A DNA stretch of 64,000 nt from Ruegeria sp. HKCCD4315 (GTDB lineage: Bacteria; Pseudomonadota; Alphaproteobacteria; Rhodobacterales; Rhodobacteraceae). Below the pieces are notes generated by a model. That model saw only the letters and a list, made by a program, of their open reading frames with translations, had not been told where the DNA came from and did no database searches. The DNA lies in the NCBI RefSeq assembly GCF_013112245.1, contig NZ_WVRN01000001.1, positions 413,001 through 477,000 on the forward strand, read 5' to 3'. Position numbers and translations under genes: made by a program. Shown here piece by piece: positions 1 through 8,257 of the stretch (positions are counted from its first letter, which is position 1; every line of letters starts with the position of its first letter).

Positions 1-1530
1 TTACGCGGCCTCTCCCGCAACACCGGCCATCAACAGGCCCAGTTCTTTTTCATCCGTCTCATGGGGCAGTCGTTCACCCATGATGTGTCCGTCAAACATC
101 ACCGCAATCCGGTCGGAAAGCGAAAAGATCTCTTCCAGTTCGACCGAGACCAACAGAATGGCCTTGCCCTGATCACGCAGAGCGACGATCTGCTTGTGAA
201 TGAACTCGATCGCACCGATGTCTACGCCGCGTGTGGGTTGTCCGACCAGCAGCAGATCCGGGTTGCGCTCGATCTCGCGTGCGACAACGATCTTTTGCTG
301 GTTGCCGCCAGAAAAGCTCTTGGCCGCCAACCATGGATCGGGCGGGCGAACGTCGAATTTTTCGATCTTGGCTTCGGTATCGGCGCGCAAGGCGGCATTG
401 TCCATGAAGATGCCGCGTTTGTATGCCGGGTCACGATGATAGCCGAAGGCGACGTTTTCCCACGCGTGGAAATCCATAATCAAACCTTCGCGCTGCCGGT
501 CTTCCGGCACATGTGCGATATGCTGGGCGCGGCGGGCCTGACCGTCCGATCCTGCGCCACTCAGTGCCAAAGGCTGACCATTCAATTTGATCGAACCTTG
601 GCCCGGGCGCATACCGCCCAGAACCTCAAGCAGCTCGGATTGTCCGTTGCCAGCCACCCCGGCGATGCCGACGATTTCACCTGCGCGGACGGTCAGATCA
701 ATGCCTTTGACCCGTTCCACTCCGGTCGAATCGAAAACGCTCAGCTTTTCAATCTCAAGAATGGGTTTACCGGGTTTGGCAGGAACTTTGTCGACCTGAA
801 GCAGAACCTTGCGGCCTACCATCAGTTCGGCCAACTCTTCGGGGCTGGTTTCGGACGTTTTGACAGTTGCCGTCATCTGTCCCCGTCGCATGACCGAGAC
901 GGTGTCGGTATTCTCCATGATCTCACGCAGTTTGTGCGTAATCACGATGATCGTTTTCCCCTCGGCCCGCAGGCGGTCGAGAATGCGGAACAACTGATCT
1001 GCTTCAGCCGGGGTCAGTACGCCGGTTGGTTCGTCCAGAATCAGAATCTCAGCCTTGCGATACAACGCCTTCAGAATTTCGACGCGCTGTTGCATACCGA
1101 CGCCGATCTCGTCGATGCGTTTGTCTGGGTCGACGAACAGTTCGTACTCTTCTTCCAGGTCTTTCAACTCTTTACGCGCCTTGGACAAAGACGGGGCGAG
1201 CAGCCCGCCATCTTCGGCACCCAGCACGATATTTTCCAGAACGGTAAAGTTTTCAACCAGCTTGAAATGCTGGAATACCATCCCGATGCCAGCAGCGATT
1301 GCGGCCTGGCTGTCAGGGATATCTGTCTTGGATCCGTTGATCCAGATTTCGCCTTTGTCGGCTTTGTAGAAGCCGTAGAGGATGCTCATCAGCGTGGATT
1401 TGCCCGCGCCGTTTTCACCGATGATCCCGTGTATTGTACCGGGGGCGACACTGATGGAGATGTCTTTGTTGGCCTGAACCGGCCCAAAGGCTTTGGAAAT
1501 CCCTTTGAGCTCAATGGCGGGGACGGTCAT
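1..1530 (-). CDS. BMP-family (nucleoside-type) ABC importer, duplicated ATP-binding protein
   Basis: Cytoplasmic ATPase of an ABC importer of the basic-membrane-protein class, which typically takes up nucleosides or purines. The 509-residue protein has two nucleotide-binding domains in tandem. The first has a Walker A at about residues 38-46 (GENGAGKST) and a Walker B with DEPTGVL. The second has GVAGNGQS, an FSGGNQQK signature and a degenerate Walker B ([12 protein letters not shown]), the pattern of the YufO/RbsA-like layout. The start ATG is 1528-1530 and the stop is the first codon of the window, so the gene is complete. The binding protein lies just upstream at 1619-2617; two permease genes would be expected left of the window. 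The substrate is inferred from the family only. Confidence 0.93.
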   Translation of the reverse strand: MTVPAIELKGISKAFGPVQANKDISISVAPGTIHGIIGENGAGKSTLMSILYGFYKADKGEIWINGSKTDIPDSQAAIAAGIGMVFQHFKLVENFTVLENIVLGAEDGGLLAPSLSKARKELKDLEEEYELFVDPDKRIDEIGVGMQQRVEILKALYRKAEILILDEPTGVLTPAEADQLFRILDRLRAEGKTIIVITHKLREIMENTDTVSVMRRGQMTATVKTSETSPEELAELMVGRKVLLQVDKVPAKPGKPILEIEKLSVFDSTGVERVKGIDLTVRAGEIVGIAGVAGNGQSELLEVLGGMRPGQGSIKLNGQPLALSGAGSDGQARRAQHIAHVPEDRQREGLIMDFHAWENVAFGYHRDPAYKRGIFMDNAALRADTEAKIEKFDVRPPDPWLAAKSFSGGNQQKIVVAREIERNPDLLLVGQPTRGVDIGAIEFIHKQIVALRDQGKAILLVSVELEEIFSLSDRIAVMFDGHIMGERLPHETDEKELGLLMAGVAGEAA

Positions 1531-1583
1531 GTCTTGTCCTCAATTGCCGAAAGGGCCGCACGGACGGCGCGGCAGAGTGGAAA

Positions 1584-1610
1584 ACGGGGCGGAGGAAACC
1601 CCCACCCCGT
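1584..1610 (-). terminator. Hairpin between binding-protein and ATPase genes
   Basis: Read on the minus strand, ACGGGG and CCCCGT close a stem that continues inward with one G-T wobble and five more pairs (one also wobble) to a TTT loop. TTTTCC follows. It starts about 8 bases after the binding-protein stop. It looks like an intrinsic terminator or 3'-end stabiliser that would leave more binding protein than ATPase, as is common in ABC importer operons. Confidence 0.6.
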
Positions 1611-1618
1611 ATGTATTT

Positions 1619-2617
1619 TTAGAACTGCAGTGCCGGGCAGCTGTCGTTCTCGTAATAGCTGACAACGTTGATGTCGCCGTTGATGATGGCGCTACGCGCA
1701 TCGTCTACAGCGTCTGCCATGCGGACGGACACGAGTGCTTCGTTGTTTTCATCCATCGCAACGCCAACACCGTCTTCGGCCAGACCCATGGTGAAGATAC
1801 CGGTTTCTACGTCGTCGCCTGCTTTCATTGCTTCATAAACGGCAACATCAACGCGCTTGAGCATCGAGGTCAGAACTTTGCCCGGGTGCAGGTGGTTCTG
1901 GTTGCTGTCCACGCCAATCGACAGGATGCCTTCGTCGGCAGCGGTTTGCAGAACGCCAACGCCGGTGCCACCGGCGGCTGCGTAGATCACGTCTGCGCCT
2001 TGGCTGATCTGTGCCTTGGTCAGCTCGGATCCTTTCACAGGATCATTCCATGCAGCCGGAGTGGTGCCGGTCATGTTGGCCACGACGTTGATGTCAGGGT
2101 TCACAGCCTTTGCACCCTGCGCGTATCCACAGCCAAAGTGACGGATCAGCGGAATATCCATACCGCCGATGAAACCAACAGTGCCCGATTCCGACGCCAT
2201 CGCGGCCATCATGCCAACCAGGTACGAACCTTCATGCTCGGCAAAGCCAATCTGACGGATGTTTGGAATGTCCAGCCAGTTCACGTCAACAGCGACGAAC
2301 TTGGTGTCCGGATAATCGCCAGCGACTGCTGACAGCGGATCAGCCATGCCAAAACCCATGGTGATGATCGGGTTTGCACCGGATTCGGCAAAGCGGCGCA
2401 GGGCCTGCTCACGCTGTGCTTCCGACTGGATTTCGATCTCACGGTACTTTCCACCGGTCTCATTTGCCCAACGCTGCGCGCCGTTATAGGCGGCTTCGTT
2501 GAACGATTTGTCAAATTTGCCGCCCAGATCAAAGATCAGCGCCGGTTCAGCCAGAGCGGCACCTGCAGTCAGAGCGACGGCAGCGGCAGCGCTCATCAAG
2601 GATTTCATCAGGGTCAT
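1619..2617 (-). CDS. BMP-family ABC transporter substrate-binding protein
   Basis: Periplasmic solute-binding protein of the BMP/PnrA family, 332 residues. The N-terminus is a Sec signal peptide ending near ALAEPA, with no lipobox cysteine. The mature start ALIFDLGGKFDKSFNEAAYNG is the family hallmark (aspartate plus the FDKSFN motif), and GFIGGMDIPLIRHF and YAAAGGTGVGVLQ are also typical. The ATG at 2615-2617 is preceded by GGGAG at good spacing, favouring it over the internal ATG three codons on. It feeds the ATPase at 1-1530. Purine nucleosides are the best-known ligands of the family; the actual ligand cannot be read from sequence. Confidence 0.93.
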   Translation of the reverse strand: MTLMKSLMSAAAAVALTAGAALAEPALIFDLGGKFDKSFNEAAYNGAQRWANETGGKYREIEIQSEAQREQALRRFAESGANPIITMGFGMADPLSAVAGDYPDTKFVAVDVNWLDIPNIRQIGFAEHEGSYLVGMMAAMASESGTVGFIGGMDIPLIRHFGCGYAQGAKAVNPDINVVANMTGTTPAAWNDPVKGSELTKAQISQGADVIYAAAGGTGVGVLQTAADEGILSIGVDSNQNHLHPGKVLTSMLKRVDVAVYEAMKAGDDVETGIFTMGLAEDGVGVAMDENNEALVSVRMADAVDDARSAIINGDINVVSYYENDSCPALQF

Positions 2618-2726
2618 TTCGGTCTCCCAGTTTTATGTTGGCACGGGATCAGATTAGTCCCGTTTACCCACGTTTAGCGAGCATAACTGTTGTGATGGCG
2701 GGTATTAAGGGGGTTTGCAACCGTCA

Positions 2727-2755
2727 TGGTCAATTGATTCCTGACCAAATGGTCC
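2727..2755 (-). promoter_or_regulatory. Candidate operator/promoter upstream of the BMP importer
   Basis: TGGTCA (2727-2732) and TGACCA (2742-2747) form an inverted repeat with a 9-base gap, and a further TGGTCC follows at 2750-2755. On the minus strand, TTGACC within this repeat could serve as a -35 element. TGGTC/GACCA arms resemble GntR-type operators. No regulator gene is adjacent in the window, so this is a pattern-level suggestion. Confidence 0.3.
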
Positions 2756-2774
2756 AAAAAATGTTCACTTGCCC

Positions 2775-3188
2775 TTAGGGCAGGCGGCATTCCATCACCA
2801 GAGCGTCGGTTTTTGTACCCGTTTCGCGCGAATAATACGCACGCCGCACGCCGCAGCGATGATACCCGCAGCGTTCATACAAGGCGATTGCCGCCACATT
2901 GTCAGCTGCGACGTCCAGAAAGGCCCGGTTTGCCTCCATGGCGGCGGCCTGACGGTGCCATTCACGCATCGTTTCCAGGGCCAGCCCCTGACGTTGTACC
3001 GAAGGGTGAGTCGCAATTGTCAGCAGCTCGGCCTCGCCCGCGATCACCTGAAACAACGCAAAGCAGCGCGGATCACCAACGTAATGCGTAAACGGGTTGT
3101 CCAGAAGGCTTTCAAATTCGCTGGCGGACCAGGGGCGCGACTGCGTGAACGCAGCGGCATGAGTTGTTGCCATGTCGTGCGGCGTCAT
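2775..3188 (-). CDS. rimI: GNAT acetyltransferase, RimI-like
   Basis: GNAT-fold N-acetyltransferase of 137 residues. Acetyl-CoA binding is shown by the motif-A stretch ELLTIATHPSVQRQGLA and the later NVAAIALYERCGYHRCGVRRAYY, which is characteristic of RimI-type enzymes. RimI acetylates the N-terminal alanine of ribosomal protein S18. The start overlaps the tsaB stop by 4 bases; the tsaB-rimI pairing is common in bacteria and supports the name. Other substrates are possible, as many RimI homologues are promiscuous. Confidence 0.8.
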   Translation of the reverse strand: MTPHDMATTHAAAFTQSRPWSASEFESLLDNPFTHYVGDPRCFALFQVIAGEAELLTIATHPSVQRQGLALETMREWHRQAAAMEANRAFLDVAADNVAAIALYERCGYHRCGVRRAYYSRETGTKTDALVMECRLP

Positions 3189-3775
3189 TCGTCTAACATG
3201 ACCGGAGGCACATCACGCGACGGGGCCGCGTCTGCGGGCCGGACATACAGCGGTGCCGGCGGTGCGCTGACATCGCGCCAACGTTCAGCCGTCAGACGTG
3301 CAATGGCTTGGACGTGTTGGTCCGGGTCATTGCAGGAAAACAGCGGTCCAAGTGCCTCGGCCTCTACCCTGGGCATCAGGCGTGGATCATCGCCGACGGC
3401 CTGAACATAAACCTGATCGCGCGGGGCTGGTATACATGGAATCTGGTCCGCACCGCCGAGCTCCATCAAGGCATCGAAGCCTGAAACACCAACGGCAGGG
3501 ACGCCGAGGCCCAAGGCAAGCCCGCGTGCGGCAGAGACTGAGATTCGAATTCCAGTGAAATTACCCGGGCCGACACCCACGCCTATGGCGTCAAGATCGG
3601 ACCAAGCGCAACCACCCTGAGCAAGTATGTCTTCGAGCATCGGCATCAGGCGTTCGGCCTGCCCGCGCGACATTGCTTCGGCCCGAGAAGTTATGATTTC
3701 ACGACCGCGCAACAAAGCGGCCGCGCAATGCGCGGCCGATGTATCAAATGCCAGAATCGTCGGGTCAGACGGCAA
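3185..3775 (-). CDS. tsaB: tRNA threonylcarbamoyladenosine biosynthesis protein TsaB
   Basis: TsaB partners TsaD and TsaE in making t6A37 on ANN-decoding tRNAs. The 196-residue protein opens with ILAFDTSAAHCAAALL and has the ASKHA-fold stretch GVGVGPGNFTGIRISVSAARGLA, both diagnostic. The start is a TTG (3773-3775) placed 9 bases after GAGG, inside the 3' end of the Nfu gene (11-base overlap); no ATG or GTG is nearby. It overlaps rimI by 4 bases, so the three genes are probably translationally coupled. Confidence 0.92.
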   Translation of the reverse strand: MPSDPTILAFDTSAAHCAAALLRGREIITSRAEAMSRGQAERLMPMLEDILAQGGCAWSDLDAIGVGVGPGNFTGIRISVSAARGLALGLGVPAVGVSGFDALMELGGADQIPCIPAPRDQVYVQAVGDDPRLMPRVEAEALGPLFSCNDPDQHVQAIARLTAERWRDVSAPPAPLYVRPADAAPSRDVPPVMLDE

Positions 3776-4328
3776 CAGGGCGAACCTCGGTCACTTCGGG
3801 GATGTAGTGACGCAGCAGGTTTTCGATACCCATCTTCAGTGTCAGCGTCGAAGACGGGCAGCCCGCGCAGGCCCCCTGCATGTGCAGGTAAACAATGCCG
3901 CGATCAAAACCGTGGAAGGTGATGTCACCACCGTCCTGAGCCACCGCCGGACGCACGCGGCTGTCCAGCAGATCTTTGATCTGATTGACGATTTCAGCGT
4001 CTTCCCCAGTGTGTTCTGCATGGCCAGATGCGGCAGTTGCATCTGCACCCATCACGGGTTGACCCGATTGGTAGTGCTCCATCACTGCACCCAGGATCGC
4101 CGGTTTGATGTGATCCCACTGAACCTCATCGGATTTGGTGACAGTGACAAAATCGTTGCCAAAGAACACGCCGGTCACACCGTTAACAGCAAAGATTCGT
4201 TTGGCCAGAGGAGATTTCTCGCCCGCTTCCGGCGTTGGGAAATCTGCAGTTCCAGCCTCAAGCACCGTTTGGCCGGGCAGAAATTTCAACGTGGCCGGGT
4301 TTGGGGTGGATTCGGTCTGGATGAACAT
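3765..4328 (-). CDS. NifU-family Fe-S scaffold/carrier (NfuA/Nfu1 type)
   Basis: Fe-S cluster carrier of 187 residues. The N-terminal Nfu_N domain begins MFIQTESTPNPATLKFLPG. The C-terminal NifU-like domain holds the cluster-binding CxxC in MQGACAGCPSSTLTLK. The architecture matches mitochondrial NFU1 and alphaproteobacterial Nfu proteins rather than gammaproteobacterial NfuA, which has an A-type N-domain. It presumably hands 4Fe-4S clusters to apo-targets in the cytoplasm. It is followed by tsaB with an 11-base overlap. Confidence 0.92.
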   Translation of the reverse strand: MFIQTESTPNPATLKFLPGQTVLEAGTADFPTPEAGEKSPLAKRIFAVNGVTGVFFGNDFVTVTKSDEVQWDHIKPAILGAVMEHYQSGQPVMGADATAASGHAEHTGEDAEIVNQIKDLLDSRVRPAVAQDGGDITFHGFDRGIVYLHMQGACAGCPSSTLTLKMGIENLLRHYIPEVTEVRPVAV

Positions 4329-4397
4329 GAGGCAGCTCCGTCTGATGTGCCTCTGATATGCGCGCAGGGGCGCGGGAAGTCAAGATTTGGAACGGTT

Positions 4398-4991
4398 CTA
4401 AATTGAAGCCGCGTGTTCCAGCGCCTCATCCAGACGGTCATCGCCCCAATACAGCTCTGCTTCGACCAGAAAACTAGGCGTTCCGAACAGATCAAGGTCT
4501 TTAGCGCGGTTGGATTGCGCAAACAGCGCAGCCTTGATGTCCGGGTCCTGCACGCGGCCCAAGGTGTCAGTTGGCAAGCCTGCCGTTTCCAGACAATCCA
4601 TCAGCACATTCTGATCCGAGATATCGCGCCCCATCCCAAACTCTGCGCTGTAGACCGCCCTGACAAAAGCGGCCCGCCCATTTTGACCTTCAATAGCCAG
4701 CGAGAGACGTGCTGCCGAAAGAGAATTCTGCGGAAAAGGATCAGGTCGTACTAATGGCAACCCCCGCGCCGCACACAGGCGTTCCATGTCACGCCACATG
4801 TACCGCCCCTTGGCAGGGTAGAGATTAAACGGAGACGTTTGCCATCCCTGAGCTGCAAAAATGGGACCAAGCAGAAAAGGGTGCCATTCGACCGAAACAC
4901 CCTTGGCTTGCGCCGCGGCTTCGATTCGCATTGCGCTGAGATAGGAATAGGTCGAGGCGAATTCGAACCAGAACTGTATCGTCTTCGCCAT
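4398..4991 (-). CDS. DsbA-family / 2-hydroxychromene-2-carboxylate isomerase-like protein
   Basis: A thioredoxin-fold protein of 197 residues with no signal peptide. It starts with IQFWFEFASTYSYLSAMRIE, the HCCA-isomerase/kappa-GST entry motif in which serine or tyrosine replaces the DsbA CxxC. The cis-proline loop is FGTPSFLV, followed by YWGDDRLDEAL near the C-terminus. Family members are glutathione-dependent isomerases or transferases in aromatic breakdown. No aromatic pathway genes are nearby, so the substrate is unknown. The universal stress protein gene ends 9 bases upstream, suggesting cotranscription. Confidence 0.85.
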   Translation of the reverse strand: MAKTIQFWFEFASTYSYLSAMRIEAAAQAKGVSVEWHPFLLGPIFAAQGWQTSPFNLYPAKGRYMWRDMERLCAARGLPLVRPDPFPQNSLSAARLSLAIEGQNGRAAFVRAVYSAEFGMGRDISDQNVLMDCLETAGLPTDTLGRVQDPDIKAALFAQSNRAKDLDLFGTPSFLVEAELYWGDDRLDEALEHAASI

Positions 4992-5000
4992 CGTCGGTCC

Positions 5001-5456
5001 TCAGGTGATTTCTTCCAGCTTTTCTTTGCTTAGATCGCCGGGAACAATGGTGATCGGGATCGGAAGGCTGCCCGAGTTTTTTGTCAACTGAGTCACCAGC
5101 GGGCCTGGCCCCTTTTTGTCCGTGCCCGCCCCAAGTACAAGCACACCAATCTCGGGATCGGACTGAACATGTTCTATGATCTGTGGCACCGGATCGCCTT
5201 CGCGGATGGCCAGTTCCGGTTCCACATTCTGTTTGTCACGCATCCATTTTGCAAAAACCTCATAATGCGCATGGATACGTTCACGCGCTTCTTCGCGCAT
5301 GGTTTCGGCGACTCCGATCCAGTGGTTGAACTCGTCTGGCGGGATCACCGACAGTATCGTCACTCCGCCACCGGTATGCGCGGCACGCATCGCGGCAAAG
5401 CGCATGGCGTTCAGGCATTCGCGGCTGTCATCCAGAACAACTAGAAACTTACGCAT
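5001..5456 (-). CDS. Universal stress protein (UspA family)
   Basis: Cytoplasmic USP domain protein of 151 residues starting MRKFLVVLDDSRECLNAMRFA. The nucleotide-binding Gx2Gx9G-type tail appears as VLVLGAGTDKKGPGPLVTQLTKNSGSLPIPITIVPG. A TTG 15 bases further upstream is also in frame, but AGAGGA lies at the right distance for the ATG at 5454-5456. The imperfect hairpin 5486-5507 upstream may end the aminotransferase transcript. A weak promoter-like pair TTGCCA/CATGAT spaced by 17 also lies there. The function in stress is family-level only. Confidence 0.9.
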   Translation of the reverse strand: MRKFLVVLDDSRECLNAMRFAAMRAAHTGGGVTILSVIPPDEFNHWIGVAETMREEARERIHAHYEVFAKWMRDKQNVEPELAIREGDPVPQIIEHVQSDPEIGVLVLGAGTDKKGPGPLVTQLTKNSGSLPIPITIVPGDLSKEKLEEIT

Positions 5457-5533
5457 GGGTGTCCTCTTCAAGTTTCAGGGATCATGCCCCAGCGGTTGCG
5501 CTGTGGCAACTCGGACACGTTCAAAGTGACATG

Positions 5534-6397
5534 CTAGCGTTCGCTTGCAGCCCAATCCCAGTAAAGTCCACGGGCGCGGCGGGCAATAGGGCCAACTTGA
5601 AATTGCGTATCGTCCAGAGCTGTAACAGGTGTCACCTTGTTCATGTTGCCTGACATGAACACTTCGTCTGCCCCGTGAAAATCCTCGAAACTCAAAACCG
5701 TTTCGTGGACCGCAACACCGTCGTCGCGCAAGTTCTTGATATGTCGCGCGCGCGTGATCCCCGCCAGAAACGTGCCGTTGGGGGCCGGGGTGAAGACCTC
5801 ACCATCTTTGACCATAAAGATGTTGGCCGTTGCGGTTTCAGCCACGTTCCCCATCGCGTCAGCGACCAGAGCGTTCGAGAACCCCTTTGACCGGGCCTCT
5901 TGCAACATGCGTGCGTTGTTGGGGTACAGGCAACCGGCCTTGGCGTTTACAACTGCACTTTCCAAAACAGGGCGGCGAAACCTTGTGGTTGTCAAAGTGA
6001 CCGAGGCGGTGTCCGGTGCCATCGGGATCTCTTCCAGACAAATGGCAAAGCCCGTGCTGTTTTCCTGTGGGACAATGGCGGTCTGGTCGCCGTCGATCCC
6101 CCAATACATCGGCCGAATATAGACGGCGGTATCTGCGTCGTAGGATTGCAACCCTTCGCGCACCAACTCCACCATATGTTCAGCTGTTACAGTCGGGGTC
6201 AGCATCAAAGCTTCTGCAGATCGGTTTACCCGCGCACAATGCGCATGCAAGTCGGGTGCAAGGCTCTCGAAATATCGAGCGCCATCAAAGACAGAAGACC
6301 CCAACCAGGCCCCGTGATCGGCGGCGCGCATGATGGGTGCATCCCCTTCATGCCACTGGCCTTCGAAATATGTGCGGATATTCTTGCCTGTTGCCAT
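5534..6397 (-). CDS. ilvE: Branched-chain amino acid aminotransferase, class IV PLP
   Basis: PLP-dependent fold-type IV aminotransferase, 287 residues, beginning MATGKNIRTYFEGQWHEGD. Family landmarks are AWLGSSVFDGARYFE, YIRPMYWG, the Schiff-base lysine region VNAKAGCLYPNNARMLQEA and NKVTPVTALD. The longer reading to 6475 would overlap trpS and is rejected, since GGGAGGGC lies just before the ATG at 6395-6397. It most likely makes or degrades Leu/Ile/Val with 2-oxoglutarate. Roseobacters usually carry several paralogues, so D-amino-acid or aminodeoxychorismate-type specificity cannot be fully excluded. Confidence 0.85.
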   Translation of the reverse strand: MATGKNIRTYFEGQWHEGDAPIMRAADHGAWLGSSVFDGARYFESLAPDLHAHCARVNRSAEALMLTPTVTAEHMVELVREGLQSYDADTAVYIRPMYWGIDGDQTAIVPQENSTGFAICLEEIPMAPDTASVTLTTTRFRRPVLESAVVNAKAGCLYPNNARMLQEARSKGFSNALVADAMGNVAETATANIFMVKDGEVFTPAPNGTFLAGITRARHIKNLRDDGVAVHETVLSFEDFHGADEVFMSGNMNKVTPVTALDDTQFQVGPIARRARGLYWDWAASER

Positions 6398-6455
6398 GAT
6401 GCCCTCCCAAGCTTTGGGCAAACCTAGGAGGGCGTCAGAAAAAGGTCCAGTGCAA

Positions 6456-7484
6456 TCAGCGTGATGCTGACCCAACCATGCCTACGATTTCGTAGGTCTT
6501 TTGCAGGATCGGAGCAGCGATCTCACGCGCACGCTCGGCCCCGCGGGCCAGAATGCGATCAATTTCGCCCTGATCTGCCATCAAACGAGACATTTCGGTC
6601 GAGATCGGCGCCAGTTTCGCCACCGCCAGATCGGCAAGCATCGGTTTAAAGTCACCAAACTGCTTGCCGCCGACCTCGGCCAGAACCTGTTCGACACTTT
6701 GATCGTTCAGCGCCGCGTAGATATTGACCAGATTGCGCGCCTCGGGGCGATCCTCCAGCCCGTCAACATCCGACGGCAGCGCGTCCGGGTCGGTCTTGGC
6801 CTTACGGATTTTCTTGGCAATCGCGTCGGCATCATCGGTCAGGTTGATCCGGCTCATGTCCGACGGATCGGATTTTGACATCTTCTTGGACCCGTCCCGC
6901 AAGCTCATGACGCGTGTGGCCGCGCCTTCGATCACCGGCTCGGTGATTGGGAAGAAGTCGACGCCAAAGTCGTTGTTGAACTTGATGGCGATATCACGGG
7001 TCAACTCCAGATGCTGTTTCTGATCCTCACCGACCGGCACATGGGTCGCGTGATAGATCAGAATGTCAGCCGCCATCAGCGACGGGTAGGCAAAAAGCCC
7101 CAGCGAAGCGTTCTGCTGGTTCTTGCCTGCCTTGTCCTTCCACTGGGTCATCCGTTGCATCCACCCCATCCGGGCGACGCAGTTAAAGATCCAGCCCAGT
7201 TGTGCATGTTCGGGCACCTGGCTTTGGTTGAACAAAATCGACTGTTCGGGGTCGATGCCCGCCGCGATAAAACCTGCGCACAGTTCACGGGTGTTGTGGG
7301 ACAGCGCTGCGGGGTCCTGCCATGTGGTGATCGCGTGCAGATCGACCATGCAATAGATGGTCTCGAAATCTGCACCCTGCATATCCACAAAGCGCTTCAT
7401 TGCGCCCAGATAGTTGCCCAGGGTCAGCCCGCCCGAAGGCTGGATGCCGGAAAACACGCGCGGCGTGAACTGGGTCTCGGTCAT
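6456..7484 (-). CDS. trpS: Tryptophanyl-tRNA synthetase
   Basis: Class I aminoacyl-tRNA synthetase of 342 residues charging tRNA-Trp. The HIGH-equivalent is in [17 protein letters not shown] and the KMSKS loop is [12 protein letters not shown]. The bacterial TrpRS stretch [20 protein letters not shown] is present. GGGAG precedes the ATG at 7482-7484. The next gene downstream, the class IV aminotransferase, begins 58 bases after the stop. The divergent rhomboid-like gene starts 86 bases away on the other strand. Confidence 0.97.
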   Translation of the reverse strand: MTETQFTPRVFSGIQPSGGLTLGNYLGAMKRFVDMQGADFETIYCMVDLHAITTWQDPAALSHNTRELCAGFIAAGIDPEQSILFNQSQVPEHAQLGWIFNCVARMGWMQRMTQWKDKAGKNQQNASLGLFAYPSLMAADILIYHATHVPVGEDQKQHLELTRDIAIKFNNDFGVDFFPITEPVIEGAATRVMSLRDGSKKMSKSDPSDMSRINLTDDADAIAKKIRKAKTDPDALPSDVDGLEDRPEARNLVNIYAALNDQSVEQVLAEVGGKQFGDFKPMLADLAVAKLAPISTEMSRLMADQGEIDRILARGAERAREIAAPILQKTYEIVGMVGSASR

Positions 7485-7570
7485 CGAAGGGAACTCCCGT
7501 CTGGAAAAATCAGCCCCCGTCGCTTACCCATGAGGCACAGGGACGTCAACAGCCGCGAAAGGCCCGCCCA

Positions 7571-8257
7571 ATGAGCAGTGAGCATTACACACCCGCCGTG
7601 AACCCTTTGCCGCCCGTTGTTGTGGCGCTGGTTCTGTTCATCATCGGCATTGAACTCGCTTTTACGCTGGGATCGCGCGGTTTGGTCGGAGGGCCAACAG
7701 CGGTCGGCTGGCGGCTGGACGCGATACAACACTATGCGTTTTCGGCGGATATCTTCGACTGGATGGTGCTGAACGGGCGCTGGCCGTTTGAACATGTGAT
7801 CCGGTTCGTGACCTATCCGTTTGTCTCGGCCAATTTCACGCAGGCGGTGTTTGTCTGCGTTTTCGTTCTGGCCATGGGCAAGATGGTCGGTGAAGTGTTT
7901 GGCGGCTTCCCCATGCTGCTGATCTTTGTCGTCTCTGGTATCGGGGGGGCGTTGGCCTATGCCGTTCTGCTGGACCCGCGCTATCCTCTGATCGGAGGGT
8001 TTCCACCGGTTTACGGCCTGATCGGCGCATTTACCTGGTTGTTGTGGCGCAAACTATCCTTGGTTGGCGCAAATCAGGCGCGGGCATTTCAGCTCATTGC
8101 CGTCCTGATGGGCATTCAATTCCTGTTTGGCCTGATCTTTGGCGGCAATTGGGAATGGGTCGCCGATCTGGGCGGGTTTGCCACCGGTTTCGGCGTCTCT
8201 TTCCTTGTCGCACCCGGCGCCTGGGATCGAATCGTTGGGCGCATACGCCGCGACTGA
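7571..8257 (+). CDS. Rhomboid-fold membrane protein lacking the catalytic dyad
   Basis: A 228-residue polytopic membrane protein with about six hydrophobic helices, resembling rhomboid intramembrane proteases in the order of its loops. At the place of the GxSG serine motif it reads GGFPPVYGLIG (residues 142-152), with no serine. At the place of the catalytic histidine before the GxxxG helix it reads VADLGGFATG, with Asp199 for His. Proteolysis by the standard mechanism is therefore not expected, so a pseudo-rhomboid (binding or chaperone role) is the better description. Its stop abuts the stop of convergent murJ in the palindrome TGATCA (8255-8260). Confidence 0.75.
   Translation: MSSEHYTPAVNPLPPVVVALVLFIIGIELAFTLGSRGLVGGPTAVGWRLDAIQHYAFSADIFDWMVLNGRWPFEHVIRFVTYPFVSANFTQAVFVCVFVLAMGKMVGEVFGGFPMLLIFVVSGIGGALAYAVLLDPRYPLIGGFPPVYGLIGAFTWLLWRKLSLVGANQARAFQLIAVLMGIQFLFGLIFGGNWEWVADLGGFATGFGVSFLVAPGAWDRIVGRIRRD

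Noticed and set aside
61..1662. 533-codon open frame on the plus strand
   Set aside because: It lies wholly opposite the ABC ATPase gene. Its protein has no recognisable motifs, while the minus-strand protein has full Walker and signature motifs.
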